Positions 13,601 through 27,172 of a stretch of 64,000 nt of DNA are shown here, piece after piece. The notes below the pieces were generated by a model. The model was not told where the DNA came from and searched no databases. It saw only the letters and a program-made list of their open reading frames with translations. The position numbers were made by a program, and so were the translations under genes. Numbering within the stretch: the stretch's first letter is position 1; each line of letters starts with the position of its first letter. This stretch comes from Serilophus lunatus (lineage: Eukaryota > Chordata > Aves > Passeriformes > Eurylaimidae): assembly GCA_013399895.1 (NCBI GenBank), contig VXBA01000395.1:933669-997668 (forward strand), given 5' to 3'.

Positions 13601-15873
13601 AGCCAAATGCTTCCTAAATTCCAAGGCCTGCTTGAGCGGGGCAGGGGGGAGGGAAAGGAGAGGGAAGTACATATAGTTTAATTATATGGTTTTGCTAATG
13701 TCTGGATGACAAATGCAAACAATTTATCTCACTGACTGAAATGGCTCATTTAAAAAAAATACAATGGCAATCATACTCTATTTTACTAGAAAGCTGCCTT
13801 GAACTACACTCATACTATTAGATGTGCAGGGAAAGAGAAATATAGAGTTGTTTTTGTCTTCATGTCACTAGGCATTTGGACAGTGTAATGTAAAGGGAAC
13901 AACACAAAGACTGTCCATGTATTTTAATACCTGAGAAATGGCCATGATTAGCAAGCATAAGCTTTGATTTGAAACACAGAATAATCAGCATATTAAGAAG
14001 AGAAAATATGTACAAGAAATATTTTCAGATAAGAAGTCCAAGACATAGGTTTCCAAAGGCAGACAGAAATGTGTTGAGGATTATTATTATTATTATACCC
14101 CTTCCTACTAGAGTGCCAACACAGGAGGAGCAGCCAGCCTAATAAATACAAAGGTGTACTATGTCACTCTTAACCCTATAGTCCTAATACTCATTCACCC
14201 AGACTGATCACTAAAACAGTTAAGTGCCAGGTTACAAAGGACACTGTGTGAGTCAGTGGGAAGAGTGCTAACAACATTACTCCAGCATTAGGTCCAGAGT
14301 GCTCAACAGTGTCCAAATTCACTGCCACTGCCTCTGCTCTGCCATGTTCAACACAGCGTCTAAGAGATGGCAGGAAGCAACACAGCTCTGAGTCTCTTTC
14401 ATGTGTGCTAACAGCAGAATAGATCAGTTACTTTCTTTGTAGAGCTAGAAATCTCTCTAGATAAAATGTTCCCTGCAGTCTGAAAGTGATACTGCTACAC
14501 ACCAGCTTTCTACTGCACTTGAGGTAACTCTCACTTTATGGAGCTGATCACAGTGGGACAGTGATGGGTTAACAGTTTCCTTTCTTCAACAAAAGGCTGT
14601 TTTAAGTCAAGGTATGTATACGCTTGTAAATGTAGCAAATACTCCAGAAAATCGTGGCAGGGGTTACTTTAAAGATCTACTTTCTAAACTACTGTGAAAA
14701 TAAATAATAATGACAACACAAAAGAGAGGAAGGATAGGAGAGCGCACTCCTTCACTCCTTCCGTGTTTGTTTTAATGGGAGAAAAAACGTTTCCAGTTCT
14801 CCATTTAATAGAATATTCTGTATTTAACCCTAGAGCCTCATGATTCTACATAAGAATATGCATGCAAAGCTATAAATTATTATTTGATCCTAATGAAATT
14901 CTGTTCCTTTCTGTAACTAGAAACGGTATTCCATTTTCTGCTGAAAGGCACAGCAATGCTTAATTTCAGAGTAGCAAACTTAGACAACAGAAAAATGAAT
15001 TAATTTACTGGGAAAGGTTTGAGAACAAAGTAAAAGAACATTAGAACACATTTTTTTCATCTTGCCTTCAGACTCTAAGATACAAAATAAAGAGGTGACA
15101 AAGCTTAATGAATTGTAGCACAGGAAGCTGGTACAATAGAGGTGGTACCTTGGTTTACCTGTAAACACATTTGCTACAAGTCATTTTTTATCAGTTGCAG
15201 TCTTTCAACCTAGAGTTGTACAGGGAAGGTGTATTACACTGCATCATATGGAGACTGCTTCATACTGGCAGCATCTGAAAACACCAGTGAGTTTACAGCA
15301 TTGGTTCTTAGAGTTCTGTGCCATATGGTACTCTACTCTCTACTAGAGACCTACACAGCCCTATGGGCCTGTTCCTCCAATAATCTCTTTAAAGTTTATT
15401 CAAATTCATATTGATATGGCTGCATAGGAGTCTGGCAGAGTGTCAAAAGATTGGTCAAAGCTGGCAAACCCAGTAAGCAGTCAAAACAAAAACATGGCAA
15501 CCTGCCAAGATTAGGGCTGCATACAGAGAAATCCATGTCCAGTGGGTGCCTCTCATCCACACTTTAAATCAACACAGTGCTTCATACCAGCTCTATATGT
15601 AGTTGGATCATGCTGACTGTGCTCAGAAGAATCTTAGAGAATTAACTCAATAGCTTTTAACTAGTATGATTTGTTTCCAGAGAATTGCTTTCAAAAAAGC
15701 CCAAAGTGTCTGATACCTGACCTGATGCCATTTGATGCTGAAGAACAAATATCAAAAGTAATGTTTTTGACAGCTTTTGTTGGACTGTATTTTCTTTTTT
15801 GGCTGTGAACACCGCCACACAAAATCACCTGCAGAAAAATAGGTGTTGGCAACTGAAATACTGTTTTAATTAC
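7645..15873 (-). other. MYO3B: MYO3B intron, exons 19-20 (8.2 kb)
   Basis: AT-rich sequence with a short TTA microsatellite near 14080 and an A/T-rich patch near 11340-11450. Open frames here are short and match nothing I know. Confidence 0.85.
14080..14097. repeat. (TTA) microsatellite, short
   Basis: About six ATT/TTA units in a row within the intron between exons 19 and 20. Confidence 0.9.
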
Positions 15874-15954
15874 CTGCTTGAATATGTATAGCAGCATCAG
15901 TTCTTCTGTTCCTTATTTCCTTGTACTTCCTGCGAGCTTCATATCCTCTCCAGG
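15874..15954 (-). CDS. MYO3B: MYO3B exon 19: IQ2 and start of IQ3
   Basis: 81 nt: two bases closing Ala773, 26 codons (residues 774-799) and one base of Ala800. It reads WRGYEARRKYKEIRNRRTD then AAIHIQA. Joined to exon 18 it completes IQ2 (IQSAWRGYEARRKY, 770-783). Its 3' end supplies the IQ of a third motif completed by exon 20. Acceptor TTTTAG, donor GCAG|GTAATT. Confidence 0.94.
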
Positions 15955-16636
15955 CTAAAAATACAAAACCATGTGCTGGGAATTACGTTTATTTAAAGAA
16001 GTGCTATAGAGTCAGAGATGCGCTGAAACTTTCATTCCTCCTGCCATAACTACTCCAGCCCCTACCCCCAATACCTCTTCCCTATCCGCCCACATGTTTG
16101 GGTTCATGACTGCAGTATTCACATCCCCAGAACTTCAAACACCACCCCGCTCATCCAAATTTTAATTGTCCCCATGTGATCACTGATGTCCTAACCCAAA
16201 AGTCAAAGGTGCATGATCATCCATGCTCATGCAGTTCCCCAAATTCACTACAAGGAGGCCTGATAAAGTACTGGTAATCAGCCTCTCAGGTCCATCTTAT
16301 GATGTATATCTGGAATTCTGGGACATGGTCAAGGGCATGTTTTACTGCATTTCAATTATGTGCTGTAGGCTAGTATAGACACACCTAACAGTAGTTACTT
16401 TTTGTGCACAGGCATCACAACCAAAATACTAAAATATTCAAATAATGACATTACCAAATCCTAAAATGACACCTTAGAAGTAAATCAATAACATTTGTGT
16501 CAATTAGCTGGAGAGAAAGCACCTCCAATCATTTTGATTTCATAATTAACTATAATGGCTGAATAAACAATGTATATGCAATTTAACTGACTGAAATGCA
16601 AAGACACTCAGTGAAATAAGGAATGTGAACATTTAC
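15955..16636 (-). other. MYO3B: MYO3B intron, exons 18-19
   Basis: 682 bp. C-rich + strand (16050-16150) followed by AT-rich sequence. Nothing else recognised. Confidence 0.9.
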
Positions 16637-16799
16637 CTGACTGTATAGTAATAGCACTATTTTCTCTTTTATCTTTGACTTTCTTGTACCTTCTGGCTCC
16701 AAGCCATCCCTTGATATAGGCTTGCATGACCACCACCCTCCCTATGACTTCCCGAAGGAACAAATTTAACTGCTCTATATGGTAATACTTCAGAAAAAC
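16637..16799 (-). CDS. MYO3B: MYO3B exon 18: lever arm start and IQ1
   Basis: 163 nt: 54 codons (residues 719-772) plus one base of Ala773. It starts VFLKYYHIEQLNLFLREVIG. A divergent IQ motif, MQAYIKGWLGARRY, occupies 743-756, and the IQ of the second motif begins in TIQS at the end. IQ motifs bind calmodulin-type light chains. Acceptor ATTCCAG, donor TCAG|GTAAAT. Confidence 0.96.
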
Positions 16800-17724
16800 C
16801 TGGAATGAACAAAAAACAATCAGTATTACAAGCAGAGAGTAACATAACCTCCTGTATTGTGTCTTTTCATTAGTCCTACAGCAGGCTATTTTAGGGGAAC
16901 ATTGCTGAAAAAAACTAGCTAAATACTGACTGTATATATCATAGCAATGTGAATCAATTATTTGCTCTTGGTGTGCCTGTGTGATTTCATTATTCCACTG
17001 ATTATTATCACTTCACTGCAAAATAAAACCCATATTTACCCCCGTTACAAAGAAAACTGGCCAGGGGGATATTTTCAGATATCAACAATTTTGAAATACA
17101 GCCTTTCTTGCAGGGGGAAGCTAAATCCTGGGTTGAATTTAGACATAATATTGTCTAAAAGCACTCTGCTTTGGGAGACTAATCATATGTGTGCCTACAT
17201 ACATTTTATCTGTGTCTTGGACAGGAAAATTCTCCTCATTTTTCCTTTATGCACTGTAAAACAACTCAAAATACTATGTGACATCCTTTTTTTACAAAAG
17301 TCATTCCCTCCATTTTAAACCATGAACAAAGGCTTTTGATGAAGCAAGAAGGAACTCATCTGAAACTCCACAAATGCATAATGGACCAACCAGGTTCACA
17401 GGATGGACCAGAGTGTGAAGCTTAAGCTATGTCATTAATAAGAGCATGAGGAACTTCAAGAAGGCATCACAACATCAGGCTCTGACAGATGTACTGTCCT
17501 TATCAAGGCAGCCACATGCAGAATGCGCTTTGGGTGGGTACACAATGCTACTCTCCTCCTGCAGCACTAACTCAGCTGGCTTGGGAAGGCACCTCTGTAA
17601 CCTAGGAGGCTAACTGGAGCAGATTCCTTGCTCTTTTGTTCATTCATGCAGTACTTTTCAAACCACTATCAGACATGTTTTGCTAAAAGGATACTATCCT
17701 TGAGAAAACGTGAACACCCTCTAC
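16800..17724 (-). other. MYO3B: MYO3B intron, exons 17-18
   Basis: 925 bp. Contains a 118-codon + frame (16962-17318), antisense, unrecognised, judged a chance frame. Confidence 0.9.
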
Positions 17725-17836
17725 CTTGGTCTTCCCAAGAATCCAGTTGTCTAGTTTAGATTTCTCCAAAATGGCAAGACAGTTTTCTCTGTTACCAAGG
17801 GGAGTCTCATGTGCCTTGAATGCAAGGTAATAATAC
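17725..17836 (-). CDS. MYO3B: MYO3B exon 17: converter
   Basis: 112 nt: one base closing Arg681 plus 37 codons (residues 682-718). It starts YYYLAFKAHETPLGNREN and ends KLDNWILGKTK. The L-G-K-T-K-V-F motif at the end of the converter is completed by the next exon. Acceptor TTTTACAG, donor AAG|GTAGAG. Confidence 0.97.
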
Positions 17837-18717
17837 CTGTAAAACCAAATGACAAAGAAAGAATTGGACTGACAATCAATATGTACTTCCACTGTTTTTC
17901 TCTAGTTCAGAGATCTATCTCTAGATCTAATAGGCCAAATTCTCCCTTCTACTCAGTTCTCCTCATAAATTATGACATAACTGTCATACAGATATTTGAG
18001 CATATACATGATTAGCATAAACACTTAATTGGAATGATTATTATCAATTTTAGGGGTCTGGAGCAGACCCATACCAATACTGACTTTTATTTTGTCCATG
18101 TTCCCTTGCAAAGAATAGTTCCTAACAACTAAGTGAAATACATAGTTAATGAAAAACGGACGTAAACATGTTTAAACTGAATTATGAACCAATCCCTTCC
18201 TACCTGTAAAGCCTTTATGCACTAATGAAGAACAGTTTTATAGTATTTAAGTAACCCTACTTGCAAACAATTATGTCAAGTAACAGCAAGAATGCATATT
18301 CTTGCTACACATTCTTGTCAGTTAGTTTAAAAATTTAAGATTATTTTAGCACAAGTACATTGTTAGATGTTAGCAAAGGCCACCTCAGCTCCCATTTATT
18401 AACTGCCATGTGTTGTCTTGGTATTGAGTTATAATTCTACAGATGCTACTCTATTTACTTTGTGATTGAGAGGAACTGGCAGGTTGACCAAACCCATTCT
18501 ACTCATTATTAGCATGTGGAAAAGCCATCAGCCTCCATGTTCTTTAATATATGAGGAGAAGAATCTGATCAGCAAACCTCAAACACAGATTATTCTGTAG
18601 CCATGTAAGAGTCAAAAAAATATCCCACCTCATACTGAAGAAAACATGAAGAAGTAATTATAAAGTTTAGAATTGTGCAAGACTTTTTTTTTTTCATTGG
18701 GAGAATATGATTTTCAA

Positions 18718-18756
18718 ATATTAGCTCCAGTTAATCTCTAGATATTAGCTCCAGTT
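18718..18756. repeat. 15-bp direct repeat, period 24
   Basis: ATATTAGCTCCAGTT occurs at 18718-18732 and again, perfectly, at 18742-18756. It is a small local duplication in the intron between exons 16 and 17. Confidence 0.9.
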
Positions 18757-21700
18757 GTCACAAGAAAAAAAAAAGAACCACTAAAATAGTCAATAAAGAT
18801 CAAAGGGGAACAAAATGACATCTGAAGTTAGAAGCACTGGAGTAAGTCCTGGACCAGAGACACAGATATTCACCAACTAGAGACATTGCTGACTCTGAAA
18901 AACGATAGGAGATTATGTATTACTGAGTTATTTTTCATGCCGTGACTTTCTCAACAACACAATACTGCAAATTCTTTAGCCAAGTCTTTCAAAATACTGA
19001 GGGTCATGCCATTCAGTTGGTATGGAGAAACATGGTGTATTTGACAAAAAAAAGTATGTTTCCTCCACCTTATTACTGAACTTTAGGATACCAGCTTTCA
19101 CAAGACAAATGCCATTGAGTTACACTAATAAAACTCAGATTTAAAATATATGTATTGCAATACAATATATGTATTGTATGACAGCATACAATTTCAACAG
19201 ACAGCTGATAGGAAGATGAGAGGACTTACACTAATAGTAAATTGATGTTTGCTTCAAAAGCCAGTTTAGACAGCCATGTTATTTACACATATATGTAACT
19301 TAGTTTAGGAGGGAAAGAGAATACAAGTGAGCGACAATATCAATTTTCTGGTTGTTCATGCATTTTTTATGTTGTAGTCAGGAATTTTAATACCACAGAA
19401 CAGTTTTTCGATAGCAATAATGCAATAAAATATTCAAGGGGGATCTCATTTTTTCATCTATTTTATCAAAGACATTCTAATCACTGAAAATTGACTTCTT
19501 ATTTGTGACAAATACCTCACTAACAAGTATTTTTAAGTAATTTAACTGCCTGACTATATGATTGTTTTGATAAACTTCAGTATCTTTCAAATGTAATACC
19601 CTCTCCAGTAGCTCTTTTTCGATCTAGAATGTATTTACTTTTAGAGCTCAGAAAAAACCCAATCAACCAACGATTTTTCTTATTGTGCTTTAACAAATGT
19701 TTTTATAAATTTTAATTTATCTAGAGACTAAGAAAGCAAGCTATTCAAAATGACAAAAACTTTCTGAACCACAGGAATAACTACAGTTCCTGTACGAAAA
19801 CATTGTCTCTCAATATTTATTAAAAATTCCTTCAAATGGTGAATCCCCAAATGTTCTGATTGATCCAACTGCACAGAAGACATCTGTAACTGGTTAAATA
19901 CATTTCCTATTGTTTCAATTATGTCATAAAATATAAGGCAAAAATTACTGTACTCATCAGAAATAAGGACTACCAATATGAGACTAGTCATTTAGTTTTG
20001 ATTATTTCTCCCCCAGAACTACTTTTGGAGTGTGCATTCTGCCCCATAAAAGGTCTCTAGATCTGTGTTCCGAAGCTGAAGTACATGTTTTTTGTTTTTT
20101 TTCTTAAGCAAACACTTTGTTTTCTATCTGATGGCTGTTTTAATGACTGAATCGCATCACTACAGAAGCCCAAGTAGTTTGACTTGATGTGCCCAGGATA
20201 ACTGTATGGCAGCACAGCATGTGCAACACAGGGCCATCCAATTGTTTTATCTAATTTAAGGTCTTTGTACAGCAATAGACCCTATGGAAATTTCTGGAGG
20301 AAGGTAAAATGTTTCACCTTAAGTATCTGGCAAAAGTGTGCAAATATTCTATGTGGTGAAACAGTAGAGAAAATATCTGGGAATACACTCAAAGCTTTGA
20401 GTATATGCAACTACAGCTGTTCATTTTCATTTATTTGCCTAATTTGATCTTTGTCATACAAATTTACCGTGCAGAGACAACAGAATGACCCCTACTTGCA
20501 ATGTATCACCAAGAAACCAGAAACTTAATTTCAGAAAAGGCGGGCTAGAAATCACATTTGCTTTCAGATGAGATGAAAAATTCACCACTTTACTTTTTTA
20601 TTTCCATATTTGCCTTTGTTATTTTATCATAAAATGCAGGAATATTTCAGTGTTCTAAGTTAAATCAATACTTTTATTTCTACTTTTAAAAATAAAGTTT
20701 ATGGTCCTCCATGTGCTATTTCATAAACATGCCCATATTTGTGCAAAAATATATTGTTTTCCTCGGTTATACATCCCGCTTGAAAATTTCCCATATATAA
20801 CACACACTCATCTACATGTTTCCTAAAACTACTTGAGAAATCACATTCTCAGTAGAAGTAAGACTAAGTAAGAGAAAAGTAATTTCCCCTCAGAAAAACT
20901 GATTTCTCAAACCTGAAGAAACTCTGGAATTCTGTGTTTTTTAATTAGTGGTTTTCATTATCCTTCATATACATGAATAGTATTTCAGAAGAAAACATAC
21001 ATTACAAAATAGGATTAAGTGTACTTACTAGTCATTAAGAATGCACCGACATTTTTTAAAAGTTGAATTTAACCTCAGACCAACAATTGCAAAGCTAGGA
21101 CTTGTAGAATTAAGGTTAAATGCTAAAAACATCCAAGTATACTTGTATGCATACATATGCATATGCAAGTATGGAAAACTTCAGAATGATGCTATGTATT
21201 AACTATTTGTTTAAGGCCAAAGCATTTTAGTGTTGGTGGTTTTAGATAATCTTATAGTAATCAAATGTACTGTATTGTAAACAAAAAACAGTTTCTCACC
21301 ACTCTTCAAAGAGTGAACTGTGGAACTGACAGCACCCTTAACTACCACACCGGTGTCGCTTACTAAAGTTCCCTTTGCATTCCAGATTCAAAGGCTGCAT
21401 CAATTCTACACAATTAACTCAAGCCAGTAATGATTAACCCTTTTCCTCTATAAAACAAATCTTTGTACTAAAATATACTAGCTTGAGTGGAGAATGAATA
21501 ATAATACATTAAAAGCACGAGGTCAGAATCCCTTTCTAACCAGACCACTAGCAATAGTAGGAAGATTCTCAATATTAGAAAACATTTGTTACTTCTTACC
21601 CCAGGAAGAAAAGTTTAAAACTATCCAATTTTTTAGAACTAAAAGAGCCATAAAATAACTTCAAAAATTTCTAACTTGTATTAGTCTTATCTCACCTCTT

Positions 21701-23724
21701 TCAGAAACTTTCAAATGTGAATTCACACAAATAATTAATTTGACTCTATATTGAGAGTATAAATGAAAAAAATTAAATAAAAGTGATAAAGCATCTAAGA
21801 TACTCTTGAAATTCAGTAACAGATACCTAACATTTATGCTGTAAATCATCAGATAAACAGAGAATCACAGAGGTACTCTCAGAAAGGCATAATTTGGTCC
21901 ACTGTGCATATACTATTCAAGAGTGGTTAGGAGACTTTTTACTTATAAAATTTTCCTATCTTCTCCATAATAAGTAAGATTATTACCACTGAATTTCTGG
22001 TGTTAGAAGAAAGCACTTACTGAAGCTATATGTTTTACAGGATTTTGCAATGTTTGACCAGTTTATTCTTAGATCCATTCAATGCAAAATGTGATTTATT
22101 AAGGTCATTGAAGCTTTATATGTTCATGAGAAATGTAACACCGATGGTTTAGACTGTGTAAACCAGGTGTAATAACAGCGACTTTATACAAATTTGCACT
22201 GAGAAAAAACAGAAACAGCCTCACTGGGATCATTGTTACAGTAATAGCAATGGTATTGCCATGAGTGTATGATATGAGTAACATCATCTGACTACTGTGG
22301 AGTAGGTAATCTTTTAGAAGAAGTGTATCCTGCACCCTAATGCAGTACAAAAAACATTAATGCATAACATGAACAGGCAAGGAAGAGAAAAAGACAATCC
22401 TTACATGAAACTGGTGCAATAGTTCTCAACACATTCCTATGTGCTTATGAGGCACTTCATACTTGAGGTGCATTTGGCACCATTACCCTCCCAAGTCCCT
22501 TAACTTTCAAGCCATTGTACAGTATAAGTCACATTACATACAAGGAGTGTACAGTTGAAGGATATGTGGTGAGGACACACCTGTACATCACATCATGTCA
22601 TGTGAATGTCCAGGGGCCCATGCACTCAAGCTCCCTTCACTGGGACCTTCAGTGCAGGTCCCCACCCAAAAGCTGTTGTGTGCCATGCACAGTCACCATG
22701 CAACCCCACATGCCAGGCACACCTGGTGGCCTAATCTAGTTAATAACCTGTATCCAAAACCTTGGATTCCAGCCTCAAAAAGGGGCCCTGTTGCTTCACA
22801 GCAAACGTAAGGCAGACAGAAAATGTCATAGAGTGTGAGATAGGGCCAAGGCAGACAAAGTGTCTGAGACTTGACAGGGATACAGTGTTTACAGGGGCTG
22901 AAGATTGCATTTTCCTACTTTGAGTAAAACGAATAGGTATATTTATATACATAAAACAGATGGTTCTATACTTGGCTGAAGAAACATTGTGTGAATGAGC
23001 TACAATTAAGCCCTCTCCTCACCAACTGTTTTTTAACCCAATAAACTACATCCAGGTTTGCAATACTGAAATAATCTGTTCTACATGAAAACAGAAGACA
23101 GTAAAGAGTAACATTAGACAGAGCTTTATCTTTTGTTTACCTCCCACCTGATAAACCCTGAATGGGTCTGTTCCCTGCCTTTGATTGTTTTGTCCTCATA
23201 TTTCCTGCTAAGAGTTTACAAAACAGCATTATTGAACAGGCAGATAAGAAGCACACCTATTTGTTTAATAACATCAAGGGAGAAAAAGTGCTGGCTCATC
23301 CATTTTGTTGTTCAGTTGCTCAAAAGGATCAAAATACCAATTAACTTGCTGCCTTAGAAAATCTTTGATATCCTCACATTTACTGACATTTTGAAACTCT
23401 TCTTCATACTTGCTTAATGTCTTTTTGATTATGAACAAAGAAGTGCCAATCTGTTTAGCATTTGACCTGTTTTCTTAAACATTTTTATGTATTCAACTAC
23501 TTAGTTCCTAAAAACACTTGACTAGTCATGGCTGTAAGTTGAAGAAAAATGTTTCTTGTACCATATATAGCTTTGTAAAGCATTGTTTGTTTTTATTTTC
23601 AAGAGCAAAACAGAATAGAATTTGTTTAAAAATAAAGCATGAGATGATAAAGGAGCATCCCCACCCCCATTTATATTCTGAACTCAGGAAGTCTTCTATG
23701 CTGTTGTGCAAATGGCTAAATCTT

Positions 23725-23746
23725 CCCCACTCTCCCCCTCCCCCCC
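23725..23746 (-). other. G-quadruplex candidate on the MYO3B sense strand
   Basis: The + strand has C runs of 4, 5 and 7 within 22 bases of a 30-base pyrimidine stretch. The minus (sense) strand therefore has G7, G5 and G4 runs with loops of 1-5 bases, which satisfies the four-G3-run rule if G7 is split. It is intronic, between exons 16 and 17. Confidence 0.6.
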
Positions 23747-25186
23747 TTCCTTTTTGTGTTGACTTGGTTTGGTGAAAGAATCACATCCAATTAGACAAAA
23801 AACTTCCGTAGTATCTGACAAATAAACAGAACTTGCCCTTATCTACAGGAATAGAAAGCTACACTCAATGCTGCCTTTATTACCATTACTTTTTAACACG
23901 TACTAACATTCAGGATACTTTTGAATGAGAAGGATCTCCTCATAAGAGGAGGCATAATTTTGTCTCGATTTACATTCATTTCTGTGGAGTTAATTTTAAT
24001 TCACTTATGTGTAAATTGAATAAAAATTAAGGTTAATAATTCTGCCTTCAGCCTCTTCAGGATGTTGCAAAGATATGTTAATGATCACAAAAATAAAACT
24101 GCTTTAGAATGGTCGATCATACTAAAAATAGTCATGTAACACAAAAAACTTGGGAGAGACCATGTCTGAAAATTAAATTGCCTTGATAGACAAATAAACA
24201 CATTAGTTATCCTTCCCAGGATATATAATCTCTAGTGTTTTCCTATCACATATTAATTTGGTGATCTAATATATTATAAATTAATAATTTTTCAGAATTA
24301 ATTGATTAAGCTTTGGTTTATGATTTAAGATCTCTCCATGCATGGACCACAGATTTCCAAGCCCAAGTGACTGATTTATACACATAAATCTACTCTGTCT
24401 CTGGATTTTAGAAAGGACTGTGAAACTGTTTATGTCTCTTCTTTGTTGTAATCAAATCCTTCCTTCTAGCATCATATGAATTACTTGCTTTCAGTAGATT
24501 CATTAATTTTATATTGTCCAGATGAGCAGCCTCCAGTTCAGAAATATTGAAAAATGCTTGATCTAGCCACTCACTACTTGTTCCTACTGTTGAGTAAATG
24601 ATTCCTCAATTGTACTACTTCTGATTATTGTTAAATTATCAATCATACATACTATAAAACAGTAAATACTACAAAAACCACTTTTTACATCTTCAGGAAA
24701 CTATAATGACCATATAAACATACTGCCATCATAAAGACAATAACACTTCCTGAATCAAATTTATAACTTTTTGAGATTGAGAATATGTAATACTAGTAGT
24801 AATACTAGCTTTGATAAGGGTTCAGGTGAACAGAGTTCTGATATCTCCATGATATCTCTAAGATAAGTGACTATGAGGCTATAAAAGCTACCTGAAACTT
24901 TTGTAGCAGTTAATTCTTAAGCATATGCACATTCTTCATATGATGGCTGAAGCCGATTGACCTTCCAAAATCCTTGTATTATCTGAGCAGGATGCATAAG
25001 TTCCACTTGTTGCCTCTACTGAGGGAACCATGGGGACAGGCTTGCCACTGAATACTAGTGTTCACTGCAGGTTTCACATTGACTGCTCTCCACAAGAGAT
25101 CACATATCCCTTGTGGTCTTTAACTCTGATAGTCCCTGCTTTCACTAGAGATTCAGACCATACATACCATACCATAGAAGTCTTAC

Positions 25187-25392
25187 CTTTTCACAAACTC
25201 TTCAAAGAGAATGCGATGAGAATATCCTTTTTGACGTATTTTGACTGTTTCCAGAATTCCAGTGTATCGTAGCTGCAATAGAACTCTCTTATGAGAAAAC
25301 ATCAATGCTTCTCGATCATCATTAGGTTTAATGCAGCGGATAAAGTGAGGTTGTCCAACAACCATTTTGGATAAAAGATCCATGAGGGAATA
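25187..25392 (-). CDS. MYO3B: MYO3B exon 16: actin-binding helix and SH helices
   Basis: 206 nt: 68 codons (residues 613-680) plus two bases of Arg681. It starts YSLMDLLSKMVVGQPHFIRC, followed by the actin-contact IKPNDDREAL and TGILETVKIRQKGYSHR (the SH1-SH2 region, with Thr and Ile-Arg in place of the reactive cysteines of muscle myosin), ending EEFVK. NDDREAL and EEFVKR are MYO3B-like. Acceptor TCACTAG, donor AG|GTAAGA. Confidence 0.97.
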
Positions 25393-27172
25393 CTAGTGAG
25401 GAAAATAAAAAAGATGCACACACTTGATGAAGAACTGCAATGTAATTACTTAAGCAGGAGATACATATTTGTAAACAGTACGTAATGCTTGGTTAGATTT
25501 TAATCTGTAATGTTAATCTGCATCGCTTTTTTATTCTTTCTTAAGCTTTTGGCTGAAACCTATAAAAAATCTTCAGTTGTAAAGAAACAAATAAAAAATT
25601 GTTCTTATTTCTTACTTCTTACACCTTTCTCTTAATGTCTCTCTATATCACAGTTCTGTAGTTGAAGAAGGCCTATATTAAAAAAAAATAAAGAAATTTA
25701 AAATTGTCCTAACTATAATTCTACCGTAGATACATTTGACCAATCAGATATTCCCAACAGAAGAGCAAGCTCTACCATGAAACAAATATTCACTGAAAAT
25801 CACAGCAAATAATGGGGAAAGGGTTGGAAGAAGTCATTAGTTCAGTGCCCCGCCCACAGAGAACACTAGATGTATCTGTAATATTTCAGGCATATTTCTG
25901 TCACACCCATTTTTCAGAATTACTGAGAATATAAACTGCACAATCTCTCTAGAAATCTGCTGAAGTGCTACATTATCATGACTATTCATAAAGCTCTTAG
26001 CATCTACCATAAATCTTCCCACTGAAACATAGGTGTATTCTTTTCCTATCCACTTTGACACAGGAAACAATTTATTCCATGGTATTTAACACTAAAATGA
26101 AAAAGTTTGATCAGATCATACATATGTGTTTCCAATGACTCCCCCGAATGCTGATACTTCTGCTCTACACTCACCTCATTAAACTGCTGTAGAATAAGTA
26201 TTTACTACAGCTATACTCAATCTCACATAACCATATGTGTGTCAAAATCACATGCAATTCCAAGCTCGTTGGAATCACCTTGCTGCAGGTTGCATGCATA
26301 TTATGGTGTACTTTCACACTCACTCCCTCATTCTGCTTTTTTTATTTACAGTTCCTACACAGCTGACATTTGTGTGGTTATGTGCAAGAGCACTCTAAGT
26401 GCACACCTGTATGACTGGACAAATCTGAATGTGTGACCTTTGTACTTCCCATACTGCAGCAACATCTCAGTATACATCAGCTTCCTCTATGCCTACATGG
26501 CATGAAGCTTAGGGACACACTGTCTAGGCACAGCACTGTGAACTTGACAATTCTGCATGGTACAAATATAGCCCAAGGGACAACCACTGAAAAGTTTTCC
26601 ACTCTCCAATGACTACAAGAAAAAAACCATTAATCGGCAGTCCTGGACTGCTACTTTCTTGACTTCTAAGCTTCCAGTTCTAACATTCTCAATGCCTTTT
26701 CCTTGCCTGTTTGATTTAAACACACATGCAGAATATGCATTATCTCAGATTACTGATAAAACAACAGTCCATATGATTTATAACAGCAATCCCAAAAGAT
26801 GGATTGTTTTACTTACTAGCACAAGTGTCAAATCTTAATCTTTAAAGGTACATAGGCCTAAGCTAGCGAAAAAATACAAAGTCTTTAGTCTCTTTGCACA
26901 AAATCAGTGTTGTGTTTATAAGGAGGCCTGTTCTAGACCTCTAATGTTTTAAATGGAAATAATTTGTTATCATATTCAGTAAAATTTAAAAGATACAAGT
27001 ATGAGGAAACAAAGAGAAAAGAAGCAAAAGAAAACGTATGAGTCTTCAAGGGACTCATAAAAGAATAAAAAGTTCTCTTATTATTCCCCTTAATATAACA
27101 ATCCCACAAATACTTTAGATATATCTATTGTTTTTATCATCAAAATGCTTATTTTAAATTTAATTTTTGTAC
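25393..27172 (-). other. MYO3B: MYO3B intron, exons 15-16
   Basis: 1.78 kb. A possible, very decayed CR1 trace near 25817-25860 (GGGTTGGAAGAAGTCATTAG). Otherwise nothing recognised. Confidence 0.88.

Larger units (their letters stand above)
17837..25186 (-). other. MYO3B: MYO3B intron, exons 16-17 (7.3 kb)
   Basis: AT-rich, with the 15-bp direct repeat at 18718, a relatively GC-rich patch at about 22550-22740 of unknown origin, and the G-quadruplex candidate at 23725. No exon recognised. Confidence 0.88.

Noticed and set aside
16962..17318. 118-codon + strand open frame
   Set aside because: No recognisable domain, antisense inside an intron, composition as expected for AT-rich chance frames.
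21855..21880. GAATCACAGAGGTACTC resembling a CR1 tail
   Set aside because: Only a dozen bases match and no CR1 body follows on either side.
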